In this document: one piece after another, positions 8,419 through 16,883 of the stretch
Layout of the letters: each line of letters begins with the position of its first letter
Numbering within the stretch: position 1 is the stretch's first letter
Assembly (NCBI RefSeq): GCF_000377205.1
Contig: NZ_KB897910.1
Coordinates: forward strand, 50,689-114,688
Length of the DNA stretch: 64,000 nt
Reading direction: 5' to 3'
From: Thioalkalivibrio sp. ALJ3
Lineage (GTDB): Bacteria > Pseudomonadota > Gammaproteobacteria > Ectothiorhodospirales > Ectothiorhodospiraceae
Notes under the pieces: generated by a model
What the model was told of the DNA's origin: nothing
Database searches by the model: none
Seen by the model: the letters and a program-made list of their open reading frames with translations, nothing else
Program-made: the position numbers and the translations under genes

Positions 8419-9895
8419 GCACCGCATCCTGGTCGAGCGGCGGGCGGACTGGAAGCCGCACTTCCCCGACCTGCCGGTGATAGCCATCGACGACTACCTG
8501 CGCGGACCGGCCGCCGACGACCCGGCTACCCTGCGTGTGATCAACCTGTGCCGCAGCCAGCGCTACCTGTCCGCCGGCTACTATGGCTCGCTACTGGCGG
8601 AGGCGCGTGGGCACCGGGTGATCCCCAGCGTGCGCACCCTGCAGGACCTGTCGCGCAAGTCCATCTACAGCCTGGATACCGAGGAGCTGGACGAGCGCGT
8701 GGCGCGCGTTCTGGGCCGCAGTCGCCAGGGCGCGCAGCCCGAGCGCCTGGAGCTGACCGTGCTGTTCGGCCAGTGCGACGAGCCGGCGCTGCAGGAGATT
8801 GCCGCGCAGCTGTTTGCCCTGTTCCCCGCGCCGATGTTCCGGGTGGAGTTCCGGTTGCAGGGGCGCTGGCAGATTCACGCCCTGCGCCCGTTCGCGCTGA
8901 ACACGCTGGAACCCGAGCAGGAACCAGCCTTCTTCGCCGCGCTGGAGCGCTACCTCTCCAAGCCCTGGCGCCGCCGCCGCGGGGCGCGTAGCGCGCGCTA
9001 CGAGTTGGCCATCCTGCACAACCCGGACGAGGCGATGGCCCCGTCCACGCCGGCCACGCTCAAGCGCTTCGCCCGCGCCGGGCAGGAGCAGGGGATGGAT
9101 GTCGAGCTGATCCAGGCACGCGATCTGCCACGGCTGGCGGAGTTCGACGCCCTGTTCATCCGCGAGACCACCGCCATCGACCACTACACCTATCGCTTCG
9201 CGCGCAAGGCCGAGGCCGAGGGCATGGTGGTGATCGACGACGCCGACTCCATCCTGCGCTGCACCAACAAGGTCTATCTGGCTGAGCGCCTGGCCGCCCA
9301 TCGTGTGCCGACGCCAATGACCGTGATCCTCAACCGCGAGACCATCCTGCGTGCGGAGGAACAGATCGGCTATCCCGTGGTGCTCAAGATCCCGGATGGC
9401 AGCTTCTCGCGCGGGGTATTCAAGGCGAACGACCGCGCCGAGCTGGAATCCATCGCCCGGCGTCTGCTGAAGGAGAGCGATCTGATCCTCGCCCAGGAGT
9501 TCGTCTACACCGAGTTCGACTGGCGCATCGGCGTGCTCAACCGCCAGCCGCTGTACGCCTCGCAGTACCTGATGTCGCGCAAGCACTGGCAGATCGTCAA
9601 CCACGACGCCAAGGGTGGCCCGCGCGAGGGCGGCTTCCGCACACTGACACTGGCGGACGTGCCCGCCGCCGTGGTCAAGACGGCCGTCAAGGCCGCCAAC
9701 CTGATCGGCAATGGCCTCTACGGCGTCGATCTCAAACAGACCCCGCGCGGCGTGATGGTCATCGAGGTCAACGACAACCCCAACCTCGACGCCGGCATCG
9801 AGGACAAGGTCCTCGGTGAAACGCTCTACACCACCCTGATGCAGGACTTCGTCCGCCGCCTCGACGCCGCCCGCCGCCACCGAGCCGCGCCCTGA
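8411..9895 (+). CDS. RimK-related ATP-grasp ligase with RimK-like N-terminal (RLAN) domain
   Basis: About 494 residues. The N-terminal half (to about residue 190) matches the RLAN domain that precedes the ATP-grasp in this RimK subgroup. The C-terminal half is the ATP-grasp proper: the NKVYLAERLAAHRVPTP entry, the GYPVVLKIPDGSFSRGVFK nucleotide-binding strand, and the metal-binding VIEVNDNPNLDAGIE end. Such enzymes form amide or peptide bonds via an acyl phosphate; RimK adds glutamate to ribosomal protein S6. ATG 8411 is preferred over GTG 8405 because GGAGGG sits six bases upstream. The overlap with the GNAT/C39 gene implies translational coupling and a shared pathway. Confidence 0.88.
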   Translation: MPEHRILVERRADWKPHFPDLPVIAIDDYLRGPAADDPATLRVINLCRSQRYLSAGYYGSLLAEARGHRVIPSVRTLQDLSRKSIYSLDTEELDERVARVLGRSRQGAQPERLELTVLFGQCDEPALQEIAAQLFALFPAPMFRVEFRLQGRWQIHALRPFALNTLEPEQEPAFFAALERYLSKPWRRRRGARSARYELAILHNPDEAMAPSTPATLKRFARAGQEQGMDVELIQARDLPRLAEFDALFIRETTAIDHYTYRFARKAEAEGMVVIDDADSILRCTNKVYLAERLAAHRVPTPMTVILNRETILRAEEQIGYPVVLKIPDGSFSRGVFKANDRAELESIARRLLKESDLILAQEFVYTEFDWRIGVLNRQPLYASQYLMSRKHWQIVNHDAKGGPREGGFRTLTLADVPAAVVKTAVKAANLIGNGLYGVDLKQTPRGVMVIEVNDNPNLDAGIEDKVLGETLYTTLMQDFVRRLDAARRHRAAP

Positions 9896-9926
9896 TTGGC
9901 AACGAGAGTCCACCAGTCGCCGCGTC

Positions 9927-10010
9927 GTAGGATGTGATGAGCGAAGCGAATCGCATCGGGGGCCGCACCGAGCGGGGAGTGGTGCGTTTCGCTGCGCTCA
10001 ACGGCACCCT
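9927..10010. repeat. Imperfect palindromic intergenic repeat
   Basis: The gap between the ATP-grasp gene and gcvR holds an imperfect inverted repeat. The left arm has TGATGAGCGAAGCGAATCGC and the right arm GGTGCGTTTCGCTGCGCTCA. The GCGCAGCGAAACGCACC pattern resembles short palindromes scattered between genes in many gammaproteobacteria. It probably forms a hairpin in RNA and may help end transcription between the convergent genes. Only one copy is present in this window, so dispersal is inferred from general knowledge. Confidence 0.5.
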
Positions 10011-10054
10011 AAGGTTGTAGAATCAGGATGTTGCCTGCCTGTGTCGGCAGGCGG

Positions 10055-10600
10055 TCAGGCCACGGCCTCGGGTGGTTCCTGCAGCGGGTCGTGGAGTTCG
10101 AGGTCGACCATCAGTTCGTTGGCCAGAGCCTCCAGGTCGTCCTGCAGGGTGTGCAGGTCCAGGCCTTCCGGCACGCCCAGGCGGGCCATTGCGCGGAACA
10201 TCGGCTCGCCGGTCATCGAGCCCGGTTCGCAGGCGGTCTCCAGCGTCTCGACGCTCACGCCGTGGCGCGAGAGCACGGCGGTAATATCCTGCACGATCCC
10301 CGGCCGGTCGTGTCCGATCAGGTCCAGCACCACCGGATGCCGCGCCGCCGGGGGCAGCTCGCTGCCACGCTGGATATGCACCTGCAGCCCGTCGCCTGCC
10401 AGCTCGCGCAGCGCGGCCTCCAGCGCGTCGGCGTTCTCGGCATCCACCTCCAGCAGTACCACCCCGGCAAACTGCCCGGCCAGCTGCGTCATCCGGCTTT
10501 CCAGCCAGTTGCCGCCCGCCGACCGAGCCCGCGCCGCCACCGCGCTCACCAGCCCCGGCCGGTCCGGCCCCACCAGTGTCAGAATCAACGAAGTCTTCAT
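10055..10600 (-). CDS. gcvR: ACT-domain regulator, GcvR-like
   Basis: About 181 residues made of two ACT domains: residues 3-75 (SLILTLVGPDRPGLVSAVA) and about 90-165 (LDLIGHDRPGIVQDITAVL). This is the GcvR architecture; in E. coli GcvR represses the glycine cleavage operon together with GcvA. The ACT domains would sense an amino acid such as glycine. ATG 10600 is chosen over GTG 10606 because GAGGAAG lies just upstream of it. A regulatory role is inferred from family; no gcv genes are in the window. Confidence 0.85.
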   Translation of the reverse strand: MKTSLILTLVGPDRPGLVSAVAARARSAGGNWLESRMTQLAGQFAGVVLLEVDAENADALEAALRELAGDGLQVHIQRGSELPPAARHPVVLDLIGHDRPGIVQDITAVLSRHGVSVETLETACEPGSMTGEPMFRAMARLGVPEGLDLHTLQDDLEALANELMVDLELHDPLQEPPEAVA

Positions 10601-10730
10601 ACGCACTTCCTCACGCGAGCCGCTATCGGGTCAACCATCCTGCGCGCCCTTGCAGGCCATGACAATGCGCTGGATGTTGCTCACGACGCAGCCGTTCTCA
10701 GGCGTCGGGCTCGGAGCCGGGGCGTGGCAT

Positions 10731-10790
10731 GGGGTCAGGCCTTGCCTTTGCCCTTCCTGGCTGAGGAGACAAGACGCAAGGCCAGACCCC
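10731..10790. repeat. 15-bp inverted repeat (GGGGTCAGGCCTTGC type)
   Basis: GGGGTCAGGCCTTGC (10731-10745) faces GCAAGGCCAGACCCC (10776-10790), complementary except at one base, with a 30-nt loop. The GGGGTCAGG...CTTGC core resembles sequences found around REP-associated (Y1-type) transposases. It lies in the 220 bp between gcvR and tatD, which is otherwise featureless. It may also act as a terminator for tatD transcription. Only one copy is in this window. Confidence 0.45.
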
Positions 10791-10822
10791 TTGGTTGTTG
10801 GCCGGGGGTGCTGGCGGGGGCC

Positions 10823-11644
10823 TCAGGCGTCGGCGGTTTCGGGCAGGTTGTAGAAGGCGCGGGCGGTGGCGGTGGTGTGGGCGGCGAGGTCTTCAGGGGT
10901 CTCGTCACGCAGTTGGGCCAGGTACTCGCCGATGTGGGGGAGGAACGCGGGTTCATTGCGCCGGCCATTGCCGATTTTCTTGCCACTCCCCTTGGGCAGG
11001 GTGCGCGGCAGGAGGTAGGGGGCGTCGGTCTCGATCATCAGGCGGCCGCGCGGGATGCGCGGGACCAGCGGATGCAGGTGGGTGCCGCGCCGTTCGTCGC
11101 AGACCCAGCCTGTGATGCCGATGTGGCAGTCGAGGTCGAGGTATTCGGCCAGGGCGTCGGCCTCGCCGGTAAAGCAGTGCACCACGGTGGCCGGCAGCTT
11201 GTCGCGCCAGCGACGCAGGATCTGGGCGAAGTCGTGGTGGGCGTCGCGCTCGTGCAGGAACACCGGCAGGCCGAGATCGGCTGCCAGCTCCAGCTGGGCC
11301 TCGAAGGCGATGCGCTGCTGCGGGCGCGGCGAGTGGTCGCGGTTGTAGTCCAGCCCCATCTCGCCCATGGCGACGACGTTTTCGTCCGCGCGGGCGAGGT
11401 CACTGAACCGCGCGGCGATCGCATCGGTCCACTGTCTGGCCAGGTGCGGGTGCACGCCCAGGGTCGCGCGGCAGCAGTCCGGGTACTGGTCGGCGATCTC
11501 CAGGCACTTCTCGCTCTGGTGGGCGTCGGCGCCGGTGATCAGCATCCAGGAGACGCCGGCCTCGCGGGCGCGCTCGAGGACCTCGGCGCGTTCCTTGTTG
11601 AAGGATTCGTGGGTGAGGTTGAAGCAGATATCGATCCATTCCAT
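10823..11644 (-). CDS. tatD: TatD-family metal-dependent hydrolase (3'-5' DNase type)
   Basis: About 273 residues of amidohydrolase-like TIM barrel. Visible motifs: an N-terminal IDICFNLTHESF strand, GVHPHLA, the metal-bridging Glu in AMGEMGLDYNRD, FLHERDAH, VVHCFTG and ETDAPYLLPR. The SFN segment and absence of the HxH found in TatD paralogs such as YcfH fit the TatD subgroup proper. TatD proteins are Mg-dependent exonucleases implicated in DNA repair. ATG 11644 is used because the protein then begins as E. coli TatD does; the frame stays open to 11737. Divergent from pepN. Confidence 0.9.
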   Translation of the reverse strand: MEWIDICFNLTHESFNKERAEVLERAREAGVSWMLITGADAHQSEKCLEIADQYPDCCRATLGVHPHLARQWTDAIAARFSDLARADENVVAMGEMGLDYNRDHSPRPQQRIAFEAQLELAADLGLPVFLHERDAHHDFAQILRRWRDKLPATVVHCFTGEADALAEYLDLDCHIGITGWVCDERRGTHLHPLVPRIPRGRLMIETDAPYLLPRTLPKGSGKKIGNGRRNEPAFLPHIGEYLAQLRDETPEDLAAHTTATARAFYNLPETADA

Positions 11645-11808
11645 GCGCGGTATGCTAACGGATTGTTGGTGTGGTGCCAGTTCCCGGGCCGTCATCACGG
11701 CGAGGGGCCGGAGCTGCGGTGGCAATGACAGGGCCATGGTCCGGGTTTGACGTCGGCACCGCGGCAGCGTGTTAAACCTTTTGCAGTGCCTTTGATTTGG
11801 AGTTCGGA

Positions 11809-14445
11809 ATGCGTGATGCGAGTCCCCAGGCGGTTTATCTGAGCGATTACCAGCCGCCGGCGTTTGTGGTGGAGAGCCTGGAGCTGGACTTTGACCTGGC
11901 GGCGGCGACCACCGAGGTGACCACGCGCATGGCGGTGCGGCGCAATCCGCAGGCGGCGGAGCCGAACGGGGCGCTGCGGCTCTACGGCGATGGCGTGGAG
12001 CTGGTGTCGCTGGCCGTGGATGGCGCGGAGCCGGGCGAGGGCATGCTAGAGCAGGACGACGAGGGCCTGCTGCTGCACGGCCTGCCGGAGTTGGCGCGGC
12101 TGGAGATCGTCAGTCGCTGCCACCCGGAGCAGAACACCGCGCTGGAAGGCCTGTATGCCTCCAGCGGCAATCTGTGCACGCAGTGCGAGCCGGAGGGCTT
12201 TCGCCGCATCACCTTCTTCCCCGACCGCCCGGATGTGCTGACCACCTATCGCGTGCGGCTGGAGGCGGACCGGGCGCAGTACCCGGTGCTGCTGGCCAAT
12301 GGCAATCGCGTGGAGGCCGGCGAGCTGGATGGCGGGCGCCACTATGCGGTGTGGGAGGATCCGTTCCCCAAGCCGTCGTACCTGTTTGCGCTGGTTGCCG
12401 GAGATCTGGCCTGCCAGCGCGATACCTTCACCACAATATCCGGGCGCGAGGTCGCGCTGGAGCTGTTTGTGGAGGCGCACAACGCGGATCGCTGCGACCA
12501 CGCGCTGGCCTCGCTGAAGCGCGCGATGCGCTATGACGAGGAGGCCTTCGGCCGCGAATACGATCTGGACGTGTACATGATCGTCGCGGTGGACGACTTC
12601 AACATGGGGGCGATGGAGAACAAGGGGCTGAACCTGTTCAACGCCAAGTACGTGCTGGCCAGCCCCGACACCGCCACCGACAGCGACTTTGTCGCCATCG
12701 AGTCGGTGATCGCCCACGAGTATTTCCACAACTGGTCCGGCAACCGCGTGACCTGTCGCGACTGGTTCCAGCTGTCACTCAAGGAAGGGCTCACGGTCTT
12801 CCGCGACCAGGAGTTCACTACCGACTGCACCCTGTTCGGCGTCAAGCGCATCGACGATGTCGCCATGCTGCGCGCCTTCCAGTTCCCGGAGGACGCGGGG
12901 CCGCTCGCGCACCCGGTGCGCCCGGATCACTATGCCGAGATCAACAACTTCTACACGCTGACGGTGTACGAGAAGGGCGCGGAGCTGATCCGCATGCTGC
13001 GCACCCTGATCGGTCGCGAGACCTTCCGCCGGGGGCTGGATCTCTACTTCGAGCGCTTCGACGGCCAGGCCGTGACGACGGACGACTTTGTCGCGGTAAT
13101 GGCCGAGGCCAGCGGGCGCGATCTCTCCCGCTTCAAGCGCTGGTACACCCAGGCGGGCACCCCGCACGTGACTGCGAGTACCGCCTTTGACGGCCCCGGT
13201 GGCCCGGCCCGCATCACGCTCGCGCAGGAGACCCCGCCAACGCCCGGGCAGGACCACAAGGATCCGCTCGTGATCCCGGTGCGCATGGCCTTTCTCGATG
13301 CCCAGGGGCGGCGGATCCAGGCCCTCCGCGAGGGCGACGCCGCCGAGTGCGACGAATGGGTTCTGGAGCTGGATGCCGCCGAGCACACCTTCTGCTTCGA
13401 GAATCTGTCCGCCGAGCCGGTCGCGATCTCCTGGCTGCGCGGCTTCTCAGCGCCGGTGATCCTGAACGCTAACCAGGGCGTGGATGAACTGGCCCACCTG
13501 CTCGCGCATGACGACGATGCCTTCTCCCGCTGGGAGGCCGCGCAGACCCTGTTCCGCCGCGCGATCCGCGCCCGTATCGAACATGACGCTGCCGACTCCG
13601 CGCTGGAGGCTGCCACTGAGCGCGCCCTGCATGCCCTGATCGAGGACCCGGCGATCGAGCCGGTGCTGCTGGCGACCATCCTGCAGCTGCCGCCCACGCG
13701 CGAGCTGGCCGAGCTGTTCGAGCGCGTCGACCCGGTGCGGCTGCGCATGGAGCGCGACGACCTGGAGAAGCGTCTCTATGCCCCGCTGGCGGGTGCGATG
13801 CAGCAGATCCAGCCGAAGCTGGACGACGTCGACAACGGCGCCTTCACCGCCGAGGCAATGGGTCTACGCCAGCTACGCAACCGCCTGCTGGCGCTGCGTG
13901 TGGCCGCTGGCGACCAGGCCGCGGTGCCCGAGGCCCTGGCGCAGTACCAGAAGGCGCGCAGCATGACCATGCGCATGGGCGCGCTGAACGCGGTGAACGA
14001 GCTCGATCACGAGGCCCGCGAGGTGCTGCTGACGGACTTCGAGCAGCGCTACCGGGACGACCCGCTGGTGCTGGACAAGTACTTCGGCCTGCAGGCTGGC
14101 AGTCAGGTCCCGGGCGGCTTCGAGCGCCTGGAGGCGCTGCTGGAGCATCCAGGCTTTCGCTGGACCAACCCGAACCGGGTGCGTGCGGTGCTCGGGCCGT
14201 TCATGGCGCGCAACGAACGCCACTTCCACCAGGAGGACGGCGCGGGCTACCGCCGTATGGGCGGCTTCGTCGAGAAGCTGGACGCGATGAACCCGCAGAC
14301 AGCCGCCCGCCTGGCCCAGCCGCTGACCCGCTGGCAAAAGGTGGACAGCGCCCGCGGCGAACAGATGCGGGCGGAACTCGAGCGCCTCGCCGCGCTCGAA
14401 CTGTCACGCGACCTGCGCGACGTGATCGAGCGCGCGCTCGCGTAG
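11809..14445 (+). CDS. pepN: Aminopeptidase N
   Basis: An 878-residue M1 zinc aminopeptidase that removes N-terminal residues from peptides in the cytosol. The substrate-binding GAMEN motif is at 267-271 and the zinc site HEYFHNW at 303-309, with the third ligand Glu about 19 residues on in LKEGLTVFRDQEF. Length matches E. coli PepN (870). ATG 11809 follows a TTGGAG ribosome binding site; a TTG at 11797 would give four more residues but is part of that site. The TAG stop forms the first bases of a REP-like hairpin. Confidence 0.96.
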   Translation: MRDASPQAVYLSDYQPPAFVVESLELDFDLAAATTEVTTRMAVRRNPQAAEPNGALRLYGDGVELVSLAVDGAEPGEGMLEQDDEGLLLHGLPELARLEIVSRCHPEQNTALEGLYASSGNLCTQCEPEGFRRITFFPDRPDVLTTYRVRLEADRAQYPVLLANGNRVEAGELDGGRHYAVWEDPFPKPSYLFALVAGDLACQRDTFTTISGREVALELFVEAHNADRCDHALASLKRAMRYDEEAFGREYDLDVYMIVAVDDFNMGAMENKGLNLFNAKYVLASPDTATDSDFVAIESVIAHEYFHNWSGNRVTCRDWFQLSLKEGLTVFRDQEFTTDCTLFGVKRIDDVAMLRAFQFPEDAGPLAHPVRPDHYAEINNFYTLTVYEKGAELIRMLRTLIGRETFRRGLDLYFERFDGQAVTTDDFVAVMAEASGRDLSRFKRWYTQAGTPHVTASTAFDGPGGPARITLAQETPPTPGQDHKDPLVIPVRMAFLDAQGRRIQALREGDAAECDEWVLELDAAEHTFCFENLSAEPVAISWLRGFSAPVILNANQGVDELAHLLAHDDDAFSRWEAAQTLFRRAIRARIEHDAADSALEAATERALHALIEDPAIEPVLLATILQLPPTRELAELFERVDPVRLRMERDDLEKRLYAPLAGAMQQIQPKLDDVDNGAFTAEAMGLRQLRNRLLALRVAAGDQAAVPEALAQYQKARSMTMRMGALNAVNELDHEAREVLLTDFEQRYRDDPLVLDKYFGLQAGSQVPGGFERLEALLEHPGFRWTNPNRVRAVLGPFMARNERHFHQEDGAGYRRMGGFVEKLDAMNPQTAARLAQPLTRWQKVDSARGEQMRAELERLAALELSRDLRDVIERALA

Positions 14446-14510
14446 GAGGCCAGCCCTCTGGCCGATGGGGTGCTGGTCGGGTCGTAATCGGCCAGAGGGC
14501 TGGCCTCCTA
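14443..14510. repeat. REP-like perfect 24-bp palindrome, copy A
   Basis: The 24-bp arms at 14443-14466 and 14487-14510 are exact reverse complements around a 20-nt loop. The core reads GGAGGCCAGCCCTCTGGCC. The first arm begins with the TAG stop codon of pepN. The arrangement resembles REP elements of the GTAGGAG type found in pseudomonads and relatives. As RNA it would be a very stable hairpin at the mRNA 3' end and could terminate transcription or block exonucleases. Confidence 0.8.
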
Positions 14511-14530
14511 CAGGGGGTGGCCCCGGATCT

Positions 14531-14599
14531 GTAGGAGGCGAGCCTCTCGCCGATGGGGCGTTGATTAAGTCCCAATCGGCCAGAGGGCTGGCCTCCTGC
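14531..14599. repeat. REP-like palindrome, imperfect copy B
   Basis: A second hairpin of the same family 20 bp downstream of copy A. Its left arm (14531-14554) has variant GGCGAGCCTCTCGCC, while its right arm (14575-14599) is nearly identical to the right arm of copy A. Both copies are followed by similar sequence (CAGGG..TGGC). Paired elements like this are the normal form of REP/BIME clusters. The rest of the gap up to 14683 shows nothing recognisable. Confidence 0.75.
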
Positions 14600-14683
14600 A
14601 GGGATGGCGCCCAAGGGTGTGGGGTGTGGTATGTTGACCGCCGATTGCTGGGCCAAGATGCCCCCAAACGAGATTTGGCCGAC

Positions 14684-15157
14684 GTGAAAAGGGTCTTCCA
14701 TCGACTGCTGTGTTGGATGCTGGTGCTGGCGATTGCCGGCCTGCCGGCGCTCGCGGCCGTCGCGAGCGTGGAAGGCGGTCACGCCGAGCATGCGATGCAC
14801 GGGGCCCAATCGAAGGGCGACAAGCCTGCGGAACACGCGGCCCATGACCACTCACATGATCATGCGCACGGCGACGACCATGATCACCATGCGCATGACG
14901 ATCATGCCGATACCCGATATGGCGGCGACCACGCCCACGAGACTTCGGATTCCTCTGACGCCAGCGGGGTGATCGTGCACGTGGATTGCGTGGACGCCGC
15001 CTGTATGGCGAGTTGCTCGGCCTGTAGCCACTGCCAGGGCATGCCGTCCATCACCGGCATGCATCTGCTGGCCCCGGTCACGCAGGCCCTGAGCCTGTAT
15101 TCCTTCCAGAGCGGTCCGCCCGCGGCCGCGTTATACCGACCCCCGATCCTCTCCTGA
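14684..15157 (+). CDS. Exported His-rich and Cys-rich protein, probable periplasmic metal binder
   Basis: About 157 residues from a GTG start. An N-terminal hydrophobic segment (LLCWMLVLAIAGLPALA) looks like a Sec signal peptide. A middle block of roughly 60 residues is dominated by His and Asp (HDHSHDHAHGDDHDHHAHDD), followed by a Cys cluster with CMASCSACSHC spacing. It leads the copper genes that follow, so binding copper or another soft metal in the periplasm is a reasonable inference. The family is not recognised. The GTG has no strong ribosome binding site, so the start is uncertain; no in-frame ATG is closer. Confidence 0.72.
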   Translation: MKRVFHRLLCWMLVLAIAGLPALAAVASVEGGHAEHAMHGAQSKGDKPAEHAAHDHSHDHAHGDDHDHHAHDDHADTRYGGDHAHETSDSSDASGVIVHVDCVDAACMASCSACSHCQGMPSITGMHLLAPVTQALSLYSFQSGPPAAALYRPPILS

Positions 15158-15287
15158 TCTGACTGTACCGGCCCGAGCGCCGGGGCTGTCCGCACGTCCG
15201 GTTCCACCCGGGTTTGGCGGATGGCAAGGCCGTGTCGCGCGTTCGCGCGGGATGCGGAGTCGAAGTCCGATCAAGGAGATTTTCACG

Positions 15288-16883
15288 ATGAGAGCAACCC
15301 GATTGCTGCTCCCCGTTGTATCGGTGCTGTTCCTCGCCGGTTGCGCGGTCACCGCGCCCGAGCTGGACCGCTCCGAGCTGGCGGAGGACATCTCGGTACA
15401 GGGGATCGACCTGCCCGAGTCGGAGATGCCCCGACCCTCCGGCGAGCTGACGCTCGAAGAGGCCATTCATCAGGCCCTGTGGCGCAACCCGCGCATGCAG
15501 CAGGCCTACGCCAAACTGGATCTTACCGCCGCCGACGTGGTCGAGGCCTCCCAGTTTTCCAATCCCACCCTGTCACTGTCGGTGATGCGCCCCGAGGGCG
15601 GTGGCGGCAACGAAGTCGGGGTTGGCCTGGCCTGGGGCATTTCCGGCCTGCTGATGCGCAGTGCGCGACAGGACATAGCCGAATCCCACTGGGAGTCCAC
15701 CCGTCTGCAGTTGGCCGAGGGGATGGTGGCCCTGGCCTCGGACACTGAACGTGCCTGGTATGACGCGGTGGCTGCGCGCCAGCGGGCTCAGGTGCAGGCA
15801 CTGGAGACCCGTGCAGCGGATCTCGGTTCGCTGCTGGGCGAGCGCTTTTATGACGCCGGCAATATCACCGACCTGAAGCGGGCACAGCTGCGCATCCGCG
15901 CGGCAGAGGCCCGACTGAAGCTCGAGGATGCGCGTCAGCGTGAACGCGAGACACGTCTGCGACTGGCCCACCTGATGGGGCTGCCCGGCGAGGTCGATGA
16001 CTGGGAGGTTCCCGGCAAGCTGCCGCTGCCGCTGGCCGCTGTGGATGACCGCGACGCCCTGGTCGAACAGGCCCTGGAACAGCGGCTGGACCTGCGGGCC
16101 CTGGATCACGCCCTGGAGGGGCTCACCGAGGGCGTGGCCCTGGTGCGGCGCTATCGGTGGCTGGGTGACATCGAGCCCGGTATCGAGTTCGAGCGCGAGA
16201 CCGATGGCACCCGCCTTTGGGGTGGTGGCATCTCCTTCACCCTGCCGATCTTCAACCAGAACCAGGCCGGCATCGCCCGGGCCGAGGCGCGGCTGGAGGA
16301 CGGCGAGGCCCGGAAGGCCAAACTGGAACAGGCGGTGACCGCCGATGTCCACCAGCACTTCGTCCGGCTGGCCCATAACCGGGACAAGTTCAGCACCAAG
16401 CGCTACGAACTGCTCCCGGCCCGCGAAATCGAGCTGGAGCGCATGCAGGAACGCGTCAACTTCATGTTCGACGATGTCTTCGACCTGCTGGTGACCAAGC
16501 AGGAAGAGCTGGCCGACTGGCAGCGAGCCGTGGCCGCGCTGGGTGACTACTGGCGGGCCCGGGTGGATCTGGCCTTTACGGTGGCCGGCGAGCTGCCGGG
16601 CGGGGCGCCGGGTGACGAGGGCTATCTCGAAACCGACGCGCTCGAGCATGACCCGTCCGAGATGGATCACGACCATCATGACCACGGTGACCACGGTGAC
16701 CACGGTGACCACGGTGACCACGGTGACCACGGTGACCACGGTGACCACGGGGATCACGGGGATCACGGGGATCACGGGGATCACGGGGATCACGGAGATC
16801 ACGGAGATCACGGAGATCACGAGGATCATGACCATGGCGATCACGGTGACCACGGCGACGACGGTCACGGAGGGCATCACTGA
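15288..16883 (+). CDS. TolC-family outer-membrane efflux lipoprotein with expanded His-rich tail
   Basis: About 531 residues. A lipoprotein signal ends in LAGC (Cys19), so the N-terminus should be acylated. Residues 45-460 are the TolC/CusC/CzcC type: repeated alpha-helical hairpins, e.g. LTLEEAIHQALWRNPRMQQAYAK. The last 75 residues are almost entirely His, Asp and Gly, encoded by a tandem 9-bp repeat. AAGGAGA precedes ATG 15288; an in-frame ATG at 15252 would spoil the signal peptide. The stop overlaps the multicopper oxidase start (TGATG). No RND pump or adaptor gene is present nearby, so its export partner is unknown. Role inferred: copper or related metal tolerance. Confidence 0.88.
   Translation: MRATRLLLPVVSVLFLAGCAVTAPELDRSELAEDISVQGIDLPESEMPRPSGELTLEEAIHQALWRNPRMQQAYAKLDLTAADVVEASQFSNPTLSLSVMRPEGGGGNEVGVGLAWGISGLLMRSARQDIAESHWESTRLQLAEGMVALASDTERAWYDAVAARQRAQVQALETRAADLGSLLGERFYDAGNITDLKRAQLRIRAAEARLKLEDARQRERETRLRLAHLMGLPGEVDDWEVPGKLPLPLAAVDDRDALVEQALEQRLDLRALDHALEGLTEGVALVRRYRWLGDIEPGIEFERETDGTRLWGGGISFTLPIFNQNQAGIARAEARLEDGEARKAKLEQAVTADVHQHFVRLAHNRDKFSTKRYELLPAREIELERMQERVNFMFDDVFDLLVTKQEELADWQRAVAALGDYWRARVDLAFTVAGELPGGAPGDEGYLETDALEHDPSEMDHDHHDHGDHGDHGDHGDHGDHGDHGDHGDHGDHGDHGDHGDHGDHGDHGDHEDHDHGDHGDHGDDGHGGHH
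16680..16823 (+). repeat. Tandem 9-bp coding repeat, 16 units (Asp-His-Gly)
   Basis: Sixteen 9-bp units encode fifteen DHG triplets and a final DHE near the C-terminus of the TolC-family protein. Units fall in blocks by synonymous bases: about seven of the GGTGAC kind, then five of GGGGAT, then three of GGAGAT. Block structure like this points to recent step-wise duplication by slippage or unequal exchange. Since the unit is a multiple of three, copy-number change alters tail length without shifting the frame. Confidence 0.95.
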
